Source of the DNA: Terrimicrobiaceae bacterium | GTDB lineage: Bacteria; Verrucomicrobiota; Verrucomicrobiia; Chthoniobacterales; Terrimicrobiaceae | Direction of reading: 5' to 3' | NCBI GenBank assembly: GCA_018402345.1 | Contig: JAGYIV010000012.1 | Span: 62,001-126,000, forward strand | Length of the DNA stretch: 64,000 nucleotides | Part shown: positions 35,566 to 44,046 of the stretch, one piece after another | Numbering within the stretch: position 1 is the first letter of the stretch | How the letters are laid out: the number at the start of each line of letters is the position of its first letter | The notes under the pieces: generated by a model | Databases searched by the model: none | Told to the model about the DNA's origin: nothing | The model's input: only the letters and a program-made list of their open reading frames with translations | Translations under genes and position numbers: made by a program

Positions 35566-37104
35566 TCACCGAAGATCTCGCAGAATTTTTCTTCGAGCAG
35601 GGCCGACTCCTTCCCGGTCAGTTCGCTGAGTTCTTTGGAGCGCGCACGCTTGGAAAGTTTGCCTTTGCCCTGCCGCAGAAAGGCGATCAAGGTTTCGGCG
35701 ACCTTGTCTGGCATGTCGAAATGCTCATCGATAAAGCCCTTCATGCGGTCGTGCCGCTCAAGATAAGCGACCTCTTCGGGCAGCGTCTTCTCGACAGTCT
35801 GTTGGACGCATTCGTAGAGAAATTCCGCCTGCCGCGTCGCATCAAAGTAGCGGTAGAGGTCGATCGTTTCATTGAGGATATGGACGTTGCCTCGCGGCGT
35901 GGGCTCCCATTCGATCAGATCCAGCCGGGGCTTTGAACAGGCTTCGAGCGTTCGCCGATAGTCGGCAATCCGGTCCAGTATGACGGCGGAAACAGGAAAG
36001 ACGATGCCAGTAGGGGCAAACCCTTTTTCCGCCAGGACGTGATGAATCAGATAGCGGTGAATCCGTCCGTTGCCGTCCTCGAAGGGGTGGATGAAGACAA
36101 AGCCGAAGGCGATCACGGCGGCGGCAAGGACAGGGTCATACGGACTTTCCGCGAGAATCCGGCTGGCCACGACAAGGCCATCGATCAATGCCGGGATGTC
36201 TTCCCATCGGGCAGAGACGTGATCGGGAATCGGGGAACCGGTCGAGCGGTCGTGGATGCCGATAAAGCCGCCTTCCTTCCTCCATCCCATCGAAATGAAA
36301 CGCTTGTCGCCGATCACGACTTCTTGCAACCGGAGCAATTCGTCCGCTGTGAGCTTCCGCTGGCCCGCCTCGCCAATCGCGCGTCCCCAGCGCTCGGCAC
36401 GGGTATAGGGCGGTCTTTCGCCTTCGATGGCGTAGGAGGCCTTCGAGTCTTTCAGAAGCAGGAAGGCGGCGGCGCGACGCCAGAATGTCCGCGTGGATTG
36501 CGCCGATGGACTTCCTGGCTTTGGCTCCGAGGTCCGTCGCGATCAGGGCTTCGAGTTTCGGTGTGCGCCGAACCAGCGGGCAGAAGTTGCGGGTGCCCGG
36601 CAGGTTATTGCGGACGCGGTGACGCCGGGAGACAGACGGCGCGCAACCATATTGAAAGGCGGAATCCAAGGCGTCGACATAGTTGCCGGCCTTCGCGTCG
36701 GGAATGTCCAGCGTTTTCCCTGTCAGCCATTCGTAAAAGAACCAGAGGCGGCGCGCATAGGCTCCGGTCGGCTCATCTCTGATCATTCGCTCAATCCCGG
36801 CAGACGGAGCGGTGTCGAACAGCGCCTTGAGAACCGCCAGGTCGATGCCTTCGTGCTTGAATGCGAACCTCAGGTGGCCCGCGAGTGTGTTCTCTGGCTT
36901 GTGCTTCGGAGTAAAGACGAGCCAGGGGGCTTTCTCATACCGGCGATGTTTCGCGCTAATCGCAGAGATGTGGTCGGGTAAGGGCGAACGCAGGCCGAAG
37001 TGAGCGATGAGGGCACTGTAGCCCGCCAGCGACATTTCTGCTTCCGGCAGTGCGAGACCGTGAAAACTGCTGACATTCTGTGCAAAAGAGTTCCCCAGAG
37101 CCAT
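35562..37104 (-). CDS. Fic-family protein (probable AMP-transferase), frameshifted near 36475
   Basis: About 514 aa after joining frames. The N-terminal half (SLAGYSALIAHFGLRSPLPD to HADILA) is a helical domain. After the shift, SYAIEGERPP and the core motif HPFEDGNGR are intact; this motif transfers AMP, or another NMP, to target proteins. The IEGE-like segment may correspond to the inhibitory helix motif of Fic proteins. The C-terminus matches the remnant at 20696. One extra base in the GC-rich run GGCGGCGGCGCG on the plus strand (about 36466-36478) explains the shift, and the length 1543 is 3n+1. Hairpin repeats and a 30-bp direct repeat flank the gene. It looks like accessory cargo rather than glycan machinery. 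Confidence 0.72.
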
Positions 37105-37271
37105 ATTTCTAAAAATTGATTACCGCTGCTTCTGGGAAGGCTATCGTGAAAATCGGTTAGATTCCATGAAAAAGGATTACAAACTGCTTTCTTTCATGAA
37201 AAATGATTTCTGCACTGCCGAGAAAGCGAACGAACCCGTCCTGCTTGGATGCCCAAGCAATGAACATTTGA

Positions 37272-37388
37272 GCCACGAATTTGAGAGCCTGGCCGTTGTT
37301 GCAGCACGAATAGACACGAATAAAGCAGAGCATCAGAACCTGCGGCGAAGCCGCTCCCCATTCGTGAAGATTCGTTCCATTCGTGGTG
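37272..37388 (+). repeat. Hairpin repeat copy with an internal insertion
   Basis: Left arm begins GCCACGAAT and is interrupted by about 22 bp before GCACGAATAGACACGAATAA. The mini-hairpin GCGGCGAAGCCGC and the right arm ending ATTCGTGGT are complete. Confidence 0.65.
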
Positions 37389-37421
37389 AAAAAATTTCCG
37401 GTGGTCTGGATCGCTATTGTT

Positions 37422-37451
37422 GCAGGCTTTCCTTGTGCCGACGGTGCTGAA
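37422..37451 (+). repeat. Right copy of the 30-bp direct repeat flanking the Fic locus
   Basis: Matches 35507-35536 at 29 of 30 positions. It begins GCAGGCTTTC and ends CCGACGGTGCTGAA. Both copies are followed 18-20 nt later by a window motif. Confidence 0.65.
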
Positions 37452-37470
37452 GCAAATGCTGAGCGGGTCG

Positions 37471-37482
37471 TTCTACGTTTAA
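37471..37482 (+). promoter_or_regulatory. Putative operator motif TTCTACGTTTAA upstream of the beta-helix gene
   Basis: One mismatch, 79 bp before the ATG at 37562 and oriented toward it. Confidence 0.55.
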
Positions 37483-37561
37483 GAAATGATTCCGATGCTC
37501 CTTTTGCGCCCTCTCTTGCATTTGGGCATGATGAGGTAGCCAATCCTGCCACATCCAAACC

Positions 37562-39250
37562 ATGAGACTTCTCCTCCCATCCATCCTTTGCCTTATTTCC
37601 TTGAGCCATTCAGCCTTAGCGGCTTTTCCGCTTGAACCCCGCGAGGATGGCACCGTGGATCTGCAAGGCTTCATCCAGTCCCATCTCGACCACGGCAACA
37701 AAACAATTGTGGTCCCGCCGGGACGTTACCGGGTGGTGCCACAAGGGAGGGTCCATCTTCGCTTCAAAAATCTCGAAGATGTTGAGGTGATCATGAAGGG
37801 CGTCGAAATGGTCTGCACGGAGACCACGCAAGCCGTGGAAATCGCGGATTGCACGCGATTGAAAATCTCGGGGCTCACGATCGACTATGACCCGCTCCCG
37901 TTCACCCAAGGCCGGATCACCGCATTGGGCCCGGAGAAGGAATGGCTCGAGTTCGAACTCCTTGAGGGCTATCCGGAGAATCAACTCGAGCGGCGCATCG
38001 AGATTTTTGATGCCGCGACTGGCGAACTCAAGGTCGGGACCCGCTGGGACTGGCAACCCTTCGAGAAGATCGGCAATCGCAAATACCGCGTGTGGCGGGG
38101 TCCGGGTTACCAATTCAACCCGATTGCCGTTTCGGAGCAGGTCGGAGACTTTCTGGTGACCAACAACAACTTTGCCCCGGGCGGGCAGATCCCGCACACA
38201 ATCGTCAGCCACCGCAACACCGAGGTCGTGCTCGAGGACATCACCGTCTATGGCTCCAACTGCTTCAGTTTTCTGGAGTATCAATGCGATAAAACCACTT
38301 ATCTCCGCTGCCGCCTGGACCGGCGTTCCCCGGAGGACGATCCCGTCGAGCGTGAATGGATGCGCCTGCGCTCGGGCAATGCCGATGCCTTCCACAGCGT
38401 TGCCGCCAAACGCGGCCCGCAGATCCTCTCCTGCAAGGCTTCCTACATGGGCGATGATGGCGTGAACATCCGTGGCTATTACGCGATGGTGGCTTCAGCC
38501 GAAGGCAACACCATCCGCCTTCTCGGCAACAAAAAGCCGGATTTTCGTAAGGGCGATCCGCTCGAACTCATGACCTATGATGGCGTGCGTTTGCCCGACG
38601 GGGAGTTGGTCGGCGAACCGGAGCCCGATGGCAAGAGCACGCCCGAGATCGCGGAGTTTTTCCGCAAGCAGCGCATGACTGAAGGCATCAAAGCTGCACT
38701 GTCGGATCCTGAGTTGGCGGTTTGGAAGATCGCCGTGCGCGACCCGATCAGCATGCCTGTGGGTTCGGTCGTCTGCGCGAAGAACCGCATCGGCAGCGGC
38801 TTCGTGGTCAAGGATTCCATCTTCGGCCCCAACCGATCCCGTGGGATTCTCATCAAGGGCTCGAATGGTGAGGTTTCCGGCAATACCTGCCGCGGAAACT
38901 GGGGCTGCGGCATCCTGATCACTCCAGAGTGGTGGTGGCTGGAAGCCGGGAGCAGTGACGATCTCATGGTCTCGGGAAATCGGATCGAAGACTGCCGCGA
39001 CACCTCAATCAAAATCATCGCTCATGCCGGGAGCGGAAAACCTGCGCCAGCCGGTGCCCACAACCGGATCGCGGTGCTTGACAATATCATCAAGACAGAT
39101 CGTCTCCCCGCGATCCATGTGAGCTCCGTGAAGGACGGAAGCATCAAAGGCAACACCCTCACTTCGACGATCGCCGGGGAGGTCATTTCCCTGGGCAATA
39201 ATGAAGATGTCGCAGTCAGCGACAACACAATCATCCAGCCGAATCCTTGA
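37562..39250 (+). CDS. Exported right-handed beta-helix protein (putative glycosidase or lyase)
   Basis: 562 aa with a Sec signal (MRLLLPSILCLISLSHSALA). KTIVVPPGRYRVVPQG and the later coils (SRGILIKGSNGEVSGNTC, LMVSGNRIEDCRDTSIKI, LDNIIKTDRLPAIHVS) form a parallel beta-helix. The central MGDDGVNIRGYYAMV carries an Asp pair at the place equivalent to the catalytic-region pair of the GH110-like protein at 1727 and of the fusion at 27993. This suggests a third, diverged member of the same enzyme class. I cannot assign a CAZy family. It is the first gene after the repeats, with its own motif. Hairpin half-copies follow immediately downstream. Confidence 0.65.
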   Translation: MRLLLPSILCLISLSHSALAAFPLEPREDGTVDLQGFIQSHLDHGNKTIVVPPGRYRVVPQGRVHLRFKNLEDVEVIMKGVEMVCTETTQAVEIADCTRLKISGLTIDYDPLPFTQGRITALGPEKEWLEFELLEGYPENQLERRIEIFDAATGELKVGTRWDWQPFEKIGNRKYRVWRGPGYQFNPIAVSEQVGDFLVTNNNFAPGGQIPHTIVSHRNTEVVLEDITVYGSNCFSFLEYQCDKTTYLRCRLDRRSPEDDPVEREWMRLRSGNADAFHSVAAKRGPQILSCKASYMGDDGVNIRGYYAMVASAEGNTIRLLGNKKPDFRKGDPLELMTYDGVRLPDGELVGEPEPDGKSTPEIAEFFRKQRMTEGIKAALSDPELAVWKIAVRDPISMPVGSVVCAKNRIGSGFVVKDSIFGPNRSRGILIKGSNGEVSGNTCRGNWGCGILITPEWWWLEAGSSDDLMVSGNRIEDCRDTSIKIIAHAGSGKPAPAGAHNRIAVLDNIIKTDRLPAIHVSSVKDGSIKGNTLTSTIAGEVISLGNNEDVAVSDNTIIQPNP

Positions 39251-39261
39251 ATGAACGAGGC

Positions 39262-39362
39262 GCAGCCGCTCCCCATTCGTGAAGATTCGTTCCATTCGTG
39301 GTTAAAAATTCGAACCACGAATAGCACGAATGGACACGAATAATTCTGACGCGGATAACCCT
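39262..39362 (+). repeat. Rearranged hairpin repeat: right half followed by left half
   Basis: A right-half segment (GCAGCCGCTCCCC to ATTCGTGGTT, 39262-39303) is followed by a left-half segment (ACCACGAATAGCACGAAT to GCGGATAACC, about 39314-39360). This is the order expected if one unit was lost between two tandem copies. Confidence 0.65.
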
Positions 39363-39417
39363 GCGCACAAAATTCGACGATGAACCTATTTCCCCGCTCA
39401 ACAGGCTGAGCGACTCA

Positions 39418-39430
39418 TTTTACGTTTAAC
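39418..39430 (+). promoter_or_regulatory. Putative operator motif TTTTACGTTTAAC upstream of the second GH29 gene
   Basis: Exact copy, 100 bp before the ATG at 39530. GTTGAGGGA follows at 39440-39448, as after the copy at 68. Confidence 0.62.
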
Positions 39431-39499
39431 TTTTGGAACGTTGAGGGAGATGCGCGTGAGCGATAGCGTCAACCAGTCCGGTCCTCCCGCCAAAAGGCG

Positions 39500-39607
39500 A
39501 CCACATTCCATTACTCAAATATCCCCACCATGAAAAAAGCCGTTCTTCTTCTCACCGCATGCATCGCCTCCGTTGCGGCCCTGTCCGCCGCCGATCCCGC
39601 CGCCAAG
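39500..39607 (+). repeat. Duplicated 5' leader plus signal-peptide segment (copy 1)
   Basis: About 108 bp covering the untranslated leader (CAAATATCCCCACC), the start codon and the signal peptide of the GH29 gene. It is nearly identical to 47691-47798, in front of the DUF5703 gene. Confidence 0.75.
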
Positions 39608-41377
39608 GGCGATGGATCGATCGTTGTTCCCTCCGGGAGCACAGACGCTGCTGCCAAGTATGAAACCGCAGCCGGCAAGCCGGAAACCAAAGCGGAGCAC
39701 GATGCGCGCATGGCATGGTGGCGCGAGGCGCGATATGGCCTCTTCATCCACTGGAGCCTGAGTTCGGTCTATGCCGGCGAGTGGAAGGGCAAACCCTCGG
39801 GCGGTGACTGGATCATGCAGCGGGTGAAAGCTCCCGTGGCGGAATACGCCGAGGGAGCCAAGCGCTTCACCGCCGAAAACTTCAATGCGGACGAGTGGGT
39901 CGCACTCGCGAAGGCGGGCGGCATGAAATATATCGTCATCACCGCCAAGCACCACGACGGCTTCACGATGTTTCCCTCGAAGGCGAGCAAGTTCAACATC
40001 TACGACGCCACGCCTTTCAAACGCGATCCGATGGCGGAACTCGCCGCAGCCTGCCGCAGGGAAGGGATCAAATTCGGAATCTATTATTCCCAGGCTCAGG
40101 ACTGGCATCACGCAGGCGGTTACAAGCCGACGGGAAAATGGGGTCCGAATCAGATCGGCTGCGAACCCGGCGAATCGTGGGACCCCGCGCAGGATGGCGA
40201 TCCGGATGCCTATGTGAAAAACATCGCCGCCGTCCATATCCGCGAGATCGTCGAGAACTACAAACCCGACATTTTCTGGTGGGATTATCCGACGCAAATG
40301 CCCGAGGAAAGTGTGAACGCGCTGCGCGCACCGCTGGCCGATCTGCCGAATGTGATTGTCAACTGCCGGCTCGGCAACGGTGTGAAAGGGGACTTTTCCA
40401 CCTTCGAATTTGACATTCCCGAGGAGAAAACCGTCGGGCGCGACTGGGAGACCTGCACGAACATGAACAAGAGCTGGGGTTACCGTCGCCTGGACCTCGC
40501 TTACCGCCCCGCGAGCGAACTCCTGCGAGAGTTCATCGAGATCATGAGCCGGGGCGGCAACTACCTGCTCAACATCGGGCCGGACTCGACCGGCACCATT
40601 CCGGAACCGCAGATCGAGCGGATCACCCAGATTGGCGAATGGATGAAACAAAATGCCGACTTCGTTTATGGGACCGAAGCCGTGAAGATCGGCTGGCAGC
40701 CGAAGAACCAGTGGCTCGTCTCCAAGGATGGGGCCTACTATCTCCATGTGACAGGATGGGGCAGGCAGGCCGCCCGCCTCCCCGGCCTGAGCACCGAGGT
40801 CGTCTCCGCCACCACCACCACAGGAGAATCCCTTGTGGTCGAAAAAGACGGAGAGGGCATCACCACCATCGCCCCACCGGCGAGGCCCGATCCGCTCGGA
40901 ACGGTTGTGATCCTCAAGCTCGCGGGCCCGGTGGAGACCAGGCCGGCCCAGGCCGAATGTTCCCCGCGTCCAGACGGCTCCCTGTTGTTGCGCGCCAAGG
41001 ACGCTGAATTGGCTGAGAAAATGCGGCTGGGTTCTGCCGGAGGCCAGCCCGTGTTTCGTGGCTGGGCGGACCCTTCCCAGATTCCCACCTGGAAACTGAT
41101 GGTGCCGCCGGAAGCCGCGGGAGAATATAGGGTGACTCTTGTTTACTCGTGCGAAGAGGCCGAGGCGGGATCCACCTTCGAGTTGACAACCGGCACATCG
41201 AAAGTCGCCGGAACCGTTGAATCCACCGGCGATGTTCAAACCGTGAAACGCTTCGATCTCCCCGGTCTGCTCCGACTCGAAGCCGGTCCACAAATCCTCT
41301 CCATCGCTCCCCTGAAAATCGCAAAAAATTCGGTGGTTAACCTCCGCGATATCACGCTCACGCCCGTGAAGAAATAA
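39530..41377 (+). CDS. GH29 alpha-L-fucosidase (exported), second copy
   Basis: 615 aa. Signal peptide MKKAVLLLTACIASVAALSA followed by an Ala/Asp-rich linker. GH29 features: YGLFIHWSLSSVYAGEW, ITAKHHDGFTMFPSK, IKFGIYYSQAQDW, and the nucleophile segment PDIFWWDYPTQMP. A GGNYLLNIGPDSTGTIP block closes the barrel, and a C-terminal beta-sandwich (about residues 480-610) follows. It heads a long (+) unit: esterase, GH116-like, DUF5703, GH116-like. The motif at 39418 is its only copy until 53876, so the whole unit probably shares this promoter. Only modest similarity to the GH29 protein at 18686, so the two are not recent duplicates. Confidence 0.88.
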   Translation: MKKAVLLLTACIASVAALSAADPAAKGDGSIVVPSGSTDAAAKYETAAGKPETKAEHDARMAWWREARYGLFIHWSLSSVYAGEWKGKPSGGDWIMQRVKAPVAEYAEGAKRFTAENFNADEWVALAKAGGMKYIVITAKHHDGFTMFPSKASKFNIYDATPFKRDPMAELAAACRREGIKFGIYYSQAQDWHHAGGYKPTGKWGPNQIGCEPGESWDPAQDGDPDAYVKNIAAVHIREIVENYKPDIFWWDYPTQMPEESVNALRAPLADLPNVIVNCRLGNGVKGDFSTFEFDIPEEKTVGRDWETCTNMNKSWGYRRLDLAYRPASELLREFIEIMSRGGNYLLNIGPDSTGTIPEPQIERITQIGEWMKQNADFVYGTEAVKIGWQPKNQWLVSKDGAYYLHVTGWGRQAARLPGLSTEVVSATTTTGESLVVEKDGEGITTIAPPARPDPLGTVVILKLAGPVETRPAQAECSPRPDGSLLLRAKDAELAEKMRLGSAGGQPVFRGWADPSQIPTWKLMVPPEAAGEYRVTLVYSCEEAEAGSTFELTTGTSKVAGTVESTGDVQTVKRFDLPGLLRLEAGPQILSIAPLKIAKNSVVNLRDITLTPVKK

Positions 41378-41410
41378 CCGCAGCCCCGCCTTCTGGAAAA
41401 CGCCAATACT

Positions 41411-44046
41411 ATGACCCCAATCAAACTCATCCTTGCCGCCGGCCTGGCCCTTTTCAGCGTCTCGAATCTTTTGGCGGACACTGGGCAGACGAAGGTCTCG
41501 CCCACCGCACCTACTGACGAGTCAATGATCGTCCTCGAGGATTTCGAGTCCGGGAGTTGGGGGGATTGGACGGTGGAAGGCAGTGCCTTTGGCAGCCAAC
41601 CGTTCACCGGCTCCAAGGCTCCGCAAGTTTTGCTCGGACGCAAGGGCGAGGGCGCGGTCAATTCCTGGGCGGTGGGCGGCGACGGAGCCACGGGCAAGCT
41701 GACCAGCAAGCCGTTTGAAATCTCGAGACCGTTCATCGGCTTCCTGCTCGGCGGCGGCAAAGAAGCTGGGAATGCCGCGCTGGGCGTTCGTCTCGAGGTG
41801 GACGGCCAGGTGGTTCGCCGCGCGACGGGTAGAAATTCCGATGCCATGGAGTGGGTGAATTGGGATGTCTCCGAATCTGTTGGGCAAAACGGGTCGCATC
41901 ATCATCGAAGATGCCTCGAAAGAACCCCTGGGGACATGTGGTTGCGGATCAGATTGTTTTAGCGCCGATCCCCATGCCGGGATTTGCCGTGGCTTCACCC
42001 TTTGGCGATCACATGGTGCTGCAGCGTGACAAGCCGGTGAATGTCTGGGGCCGCGGCCTTCCGGGCGATACGGTTCGCGTGACCTTTGCGGGACAGACGA
42101 AGGAAGCGCAAGCGGATGCCTCGCGCCAGTGGCGGGTGGAACTCGATCCGATGCCGGCTTCCGCCGAAGGCCGCGACCTTGCCATCGAGCAGGTGGGTGG
42201 CGAAAAGGTTGTCTTTACCGATGTGCTGGTCGGCGAGGTCTGGCTGGCCGGGGGACAGAGCAACATGGGCTTCGCCGTGAACGGCGTGTTGCAGGCGGAA
42301 AAGGAATTGGCCTCCGCCAACCTTCCCACGCTGCGCATCATGCAGATGCCCTATCGCGGGTCGGCTGAACCGCTCGACATGGCGGCTTGCAAGTGGGAGG
42401 TCGCCACGCCTCAGACCATTGCGAGGTTCAGCGGAGTGGCATTCGTCTTCGCCCGGAGCCTCATCGAAAAACTCGGTGTCCCGGTGGGTGTCATCAAATC
42501 CTCGGTGGGCGGCACGGCCGCCGAGCAATGGACGCCTGCCGAAGTCCTCGCCAACGATCCCGAGTGGAACAAAACCATGGTTGAGGAACTCACCGAAGTG
42601 GAAAGAAACGCCAGGCTCGTGGAAACATTCCAGAAGGACCTGACGGCTTGGCGCAACGCGAACGGCTGTCCGGAAGAAGCCACCACGGACCATTCAAGGG
42701 CGGATCCCGCGTTGGAAACTTCCGACTGGAAGCCAGCCACCGTTCCCTTCGTTTTTGGAACGGCTCTCGACGCTCCCGGTGGAGGCAATTTCTGGATGCG
42801 CAAGGACTTCGACGTTCCAGCGGACAAGGCCGGCAAGCCCGCTTCTGTCGTTATTGGCAATCTGGATCGGCAGTTCATGCAGGTCTTCCTCAACGGGGAA
42901 CATATCGGAACCCTCGGTGACAAGGCACCGATGTTTTATCAGGCCCAGGGCAACCGGATCACGCTGCCGGGCAATCTGCTGAAACCCGGACGCAACGTGC
43001 TCGCCATCCGCTGCACCGCGTTCGCCCCGGGCGCTGCATTCCGTCAGCCCGCCAACAAGATGGAGCTGCCCGTGGCCGACCCTGCGACCTTGGACGGAAC
43101 CTGGCTGCTGAAGGCGGAGACCCGCTTTCCCGCGGTCTCCCGCGAAGCCATCGCCGCGCTGCCGAATTTCGGGAAAGTCACCCTGATGAATGCGTCCACC
43201 GGCCTTTATAACGCGATGATCCACCCGCTTGTCCCGTTCACGCTGCGCGGCGTGATCTGGTATCAGGGCGAGTCCAACGCCTTCAAAGCCGACCGCTACA
43301 AGGATCTCCTCACCGCGATGATCTCCGAGTGGCGGGCCCGCTTCGGGCAGGGCGATTTTCCGTTCTACCAAGTCCAGTTGGCCAACTATTATGATCCCGT
43401 CACCGAGCCCGTGGTCACCGATCGTAGGACGACGGACGACTGGGTCGCACGCGTGCGGGAGGCCCAGCTCCAAGTGGTCCAATCCGTCCCGGAGACCGGC
43501 ATGGCCGTTGCGATCGATGTTGGCGAGAAAAACATCCACCCGCTGAACAAGCAGGACGTGGGAGACCGGCTCGCACGACTGGCCTTGGCCAAAACCTACG
43601 ACCTGAAGGATGTCGAGCACGCCAGCCCCGTCTATGCATCCATGAGCCGGGAAGGTGCGGCGATTCGCGTCAAGTTCGCAGTCGGCACCGGCGGACTCAT
43701 GATCGCTTCCAAATCCGGTTTGGAGCCCGCCAAGGAGACGCCGGATGCAAAGCTCGCACAGTTCGCGATCGCCGGTGCTGATCGGAAGTTTGTCTGGGCC
43801 GATGCCACCATCGACGGCAGCGACTCCGTGGTCGTATCCAGCCCGGCCGTGCCCGAGCCGGTCGCCGTGCGCTACGCCTGGTCGCTCAATCCCGAAGGCT
43901 GCAACCTCTACGGCCGCAACGGCCTGCCTGCCTCGCCGTTCCGGACCGACGACTGGCCGCTGCCCCCAAGTAATCACAAAGTGTTAACACGCCTATCCAA
44001 AGAATCACCATGCACAGGTTGCAAATCCCGAAGACCCATTCCTTGA
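41411..44046 (+). CDS. Sialate O-acetylesterase-family esterase with N-terminal beta-sandwich module, frameshifted
   Basis: About 878 codons once frames are joined. Signal peptide LILAAGLALFSVSNLLA. A levanase-type beta-sandwich module follows (EDFESGSWGDWTVEGSAFGS... to GHVVADQIVL, about residues 40-180), almost the same as a module in the next gene product. The SASA esterase comes after it: FGDHMVLQRDKPVNVWG, nucleophile block LAGGQSNMGFAV, SSVGGTAAEQW, jelly-roll insertion (FWMRKDFDVPADKAGKPAS), GVIWYQGESN and IHPLNKQDVGDRLA. Two +1 indels lie in short runs (GGG 41882-41884, CCCC 41925-41928), and the length 2636 fits two extra bases. The stop at 44046 overlaps the next gene by 37 nt; a further indel in the C run near 43963 is possible. 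Confidence 0.75.
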
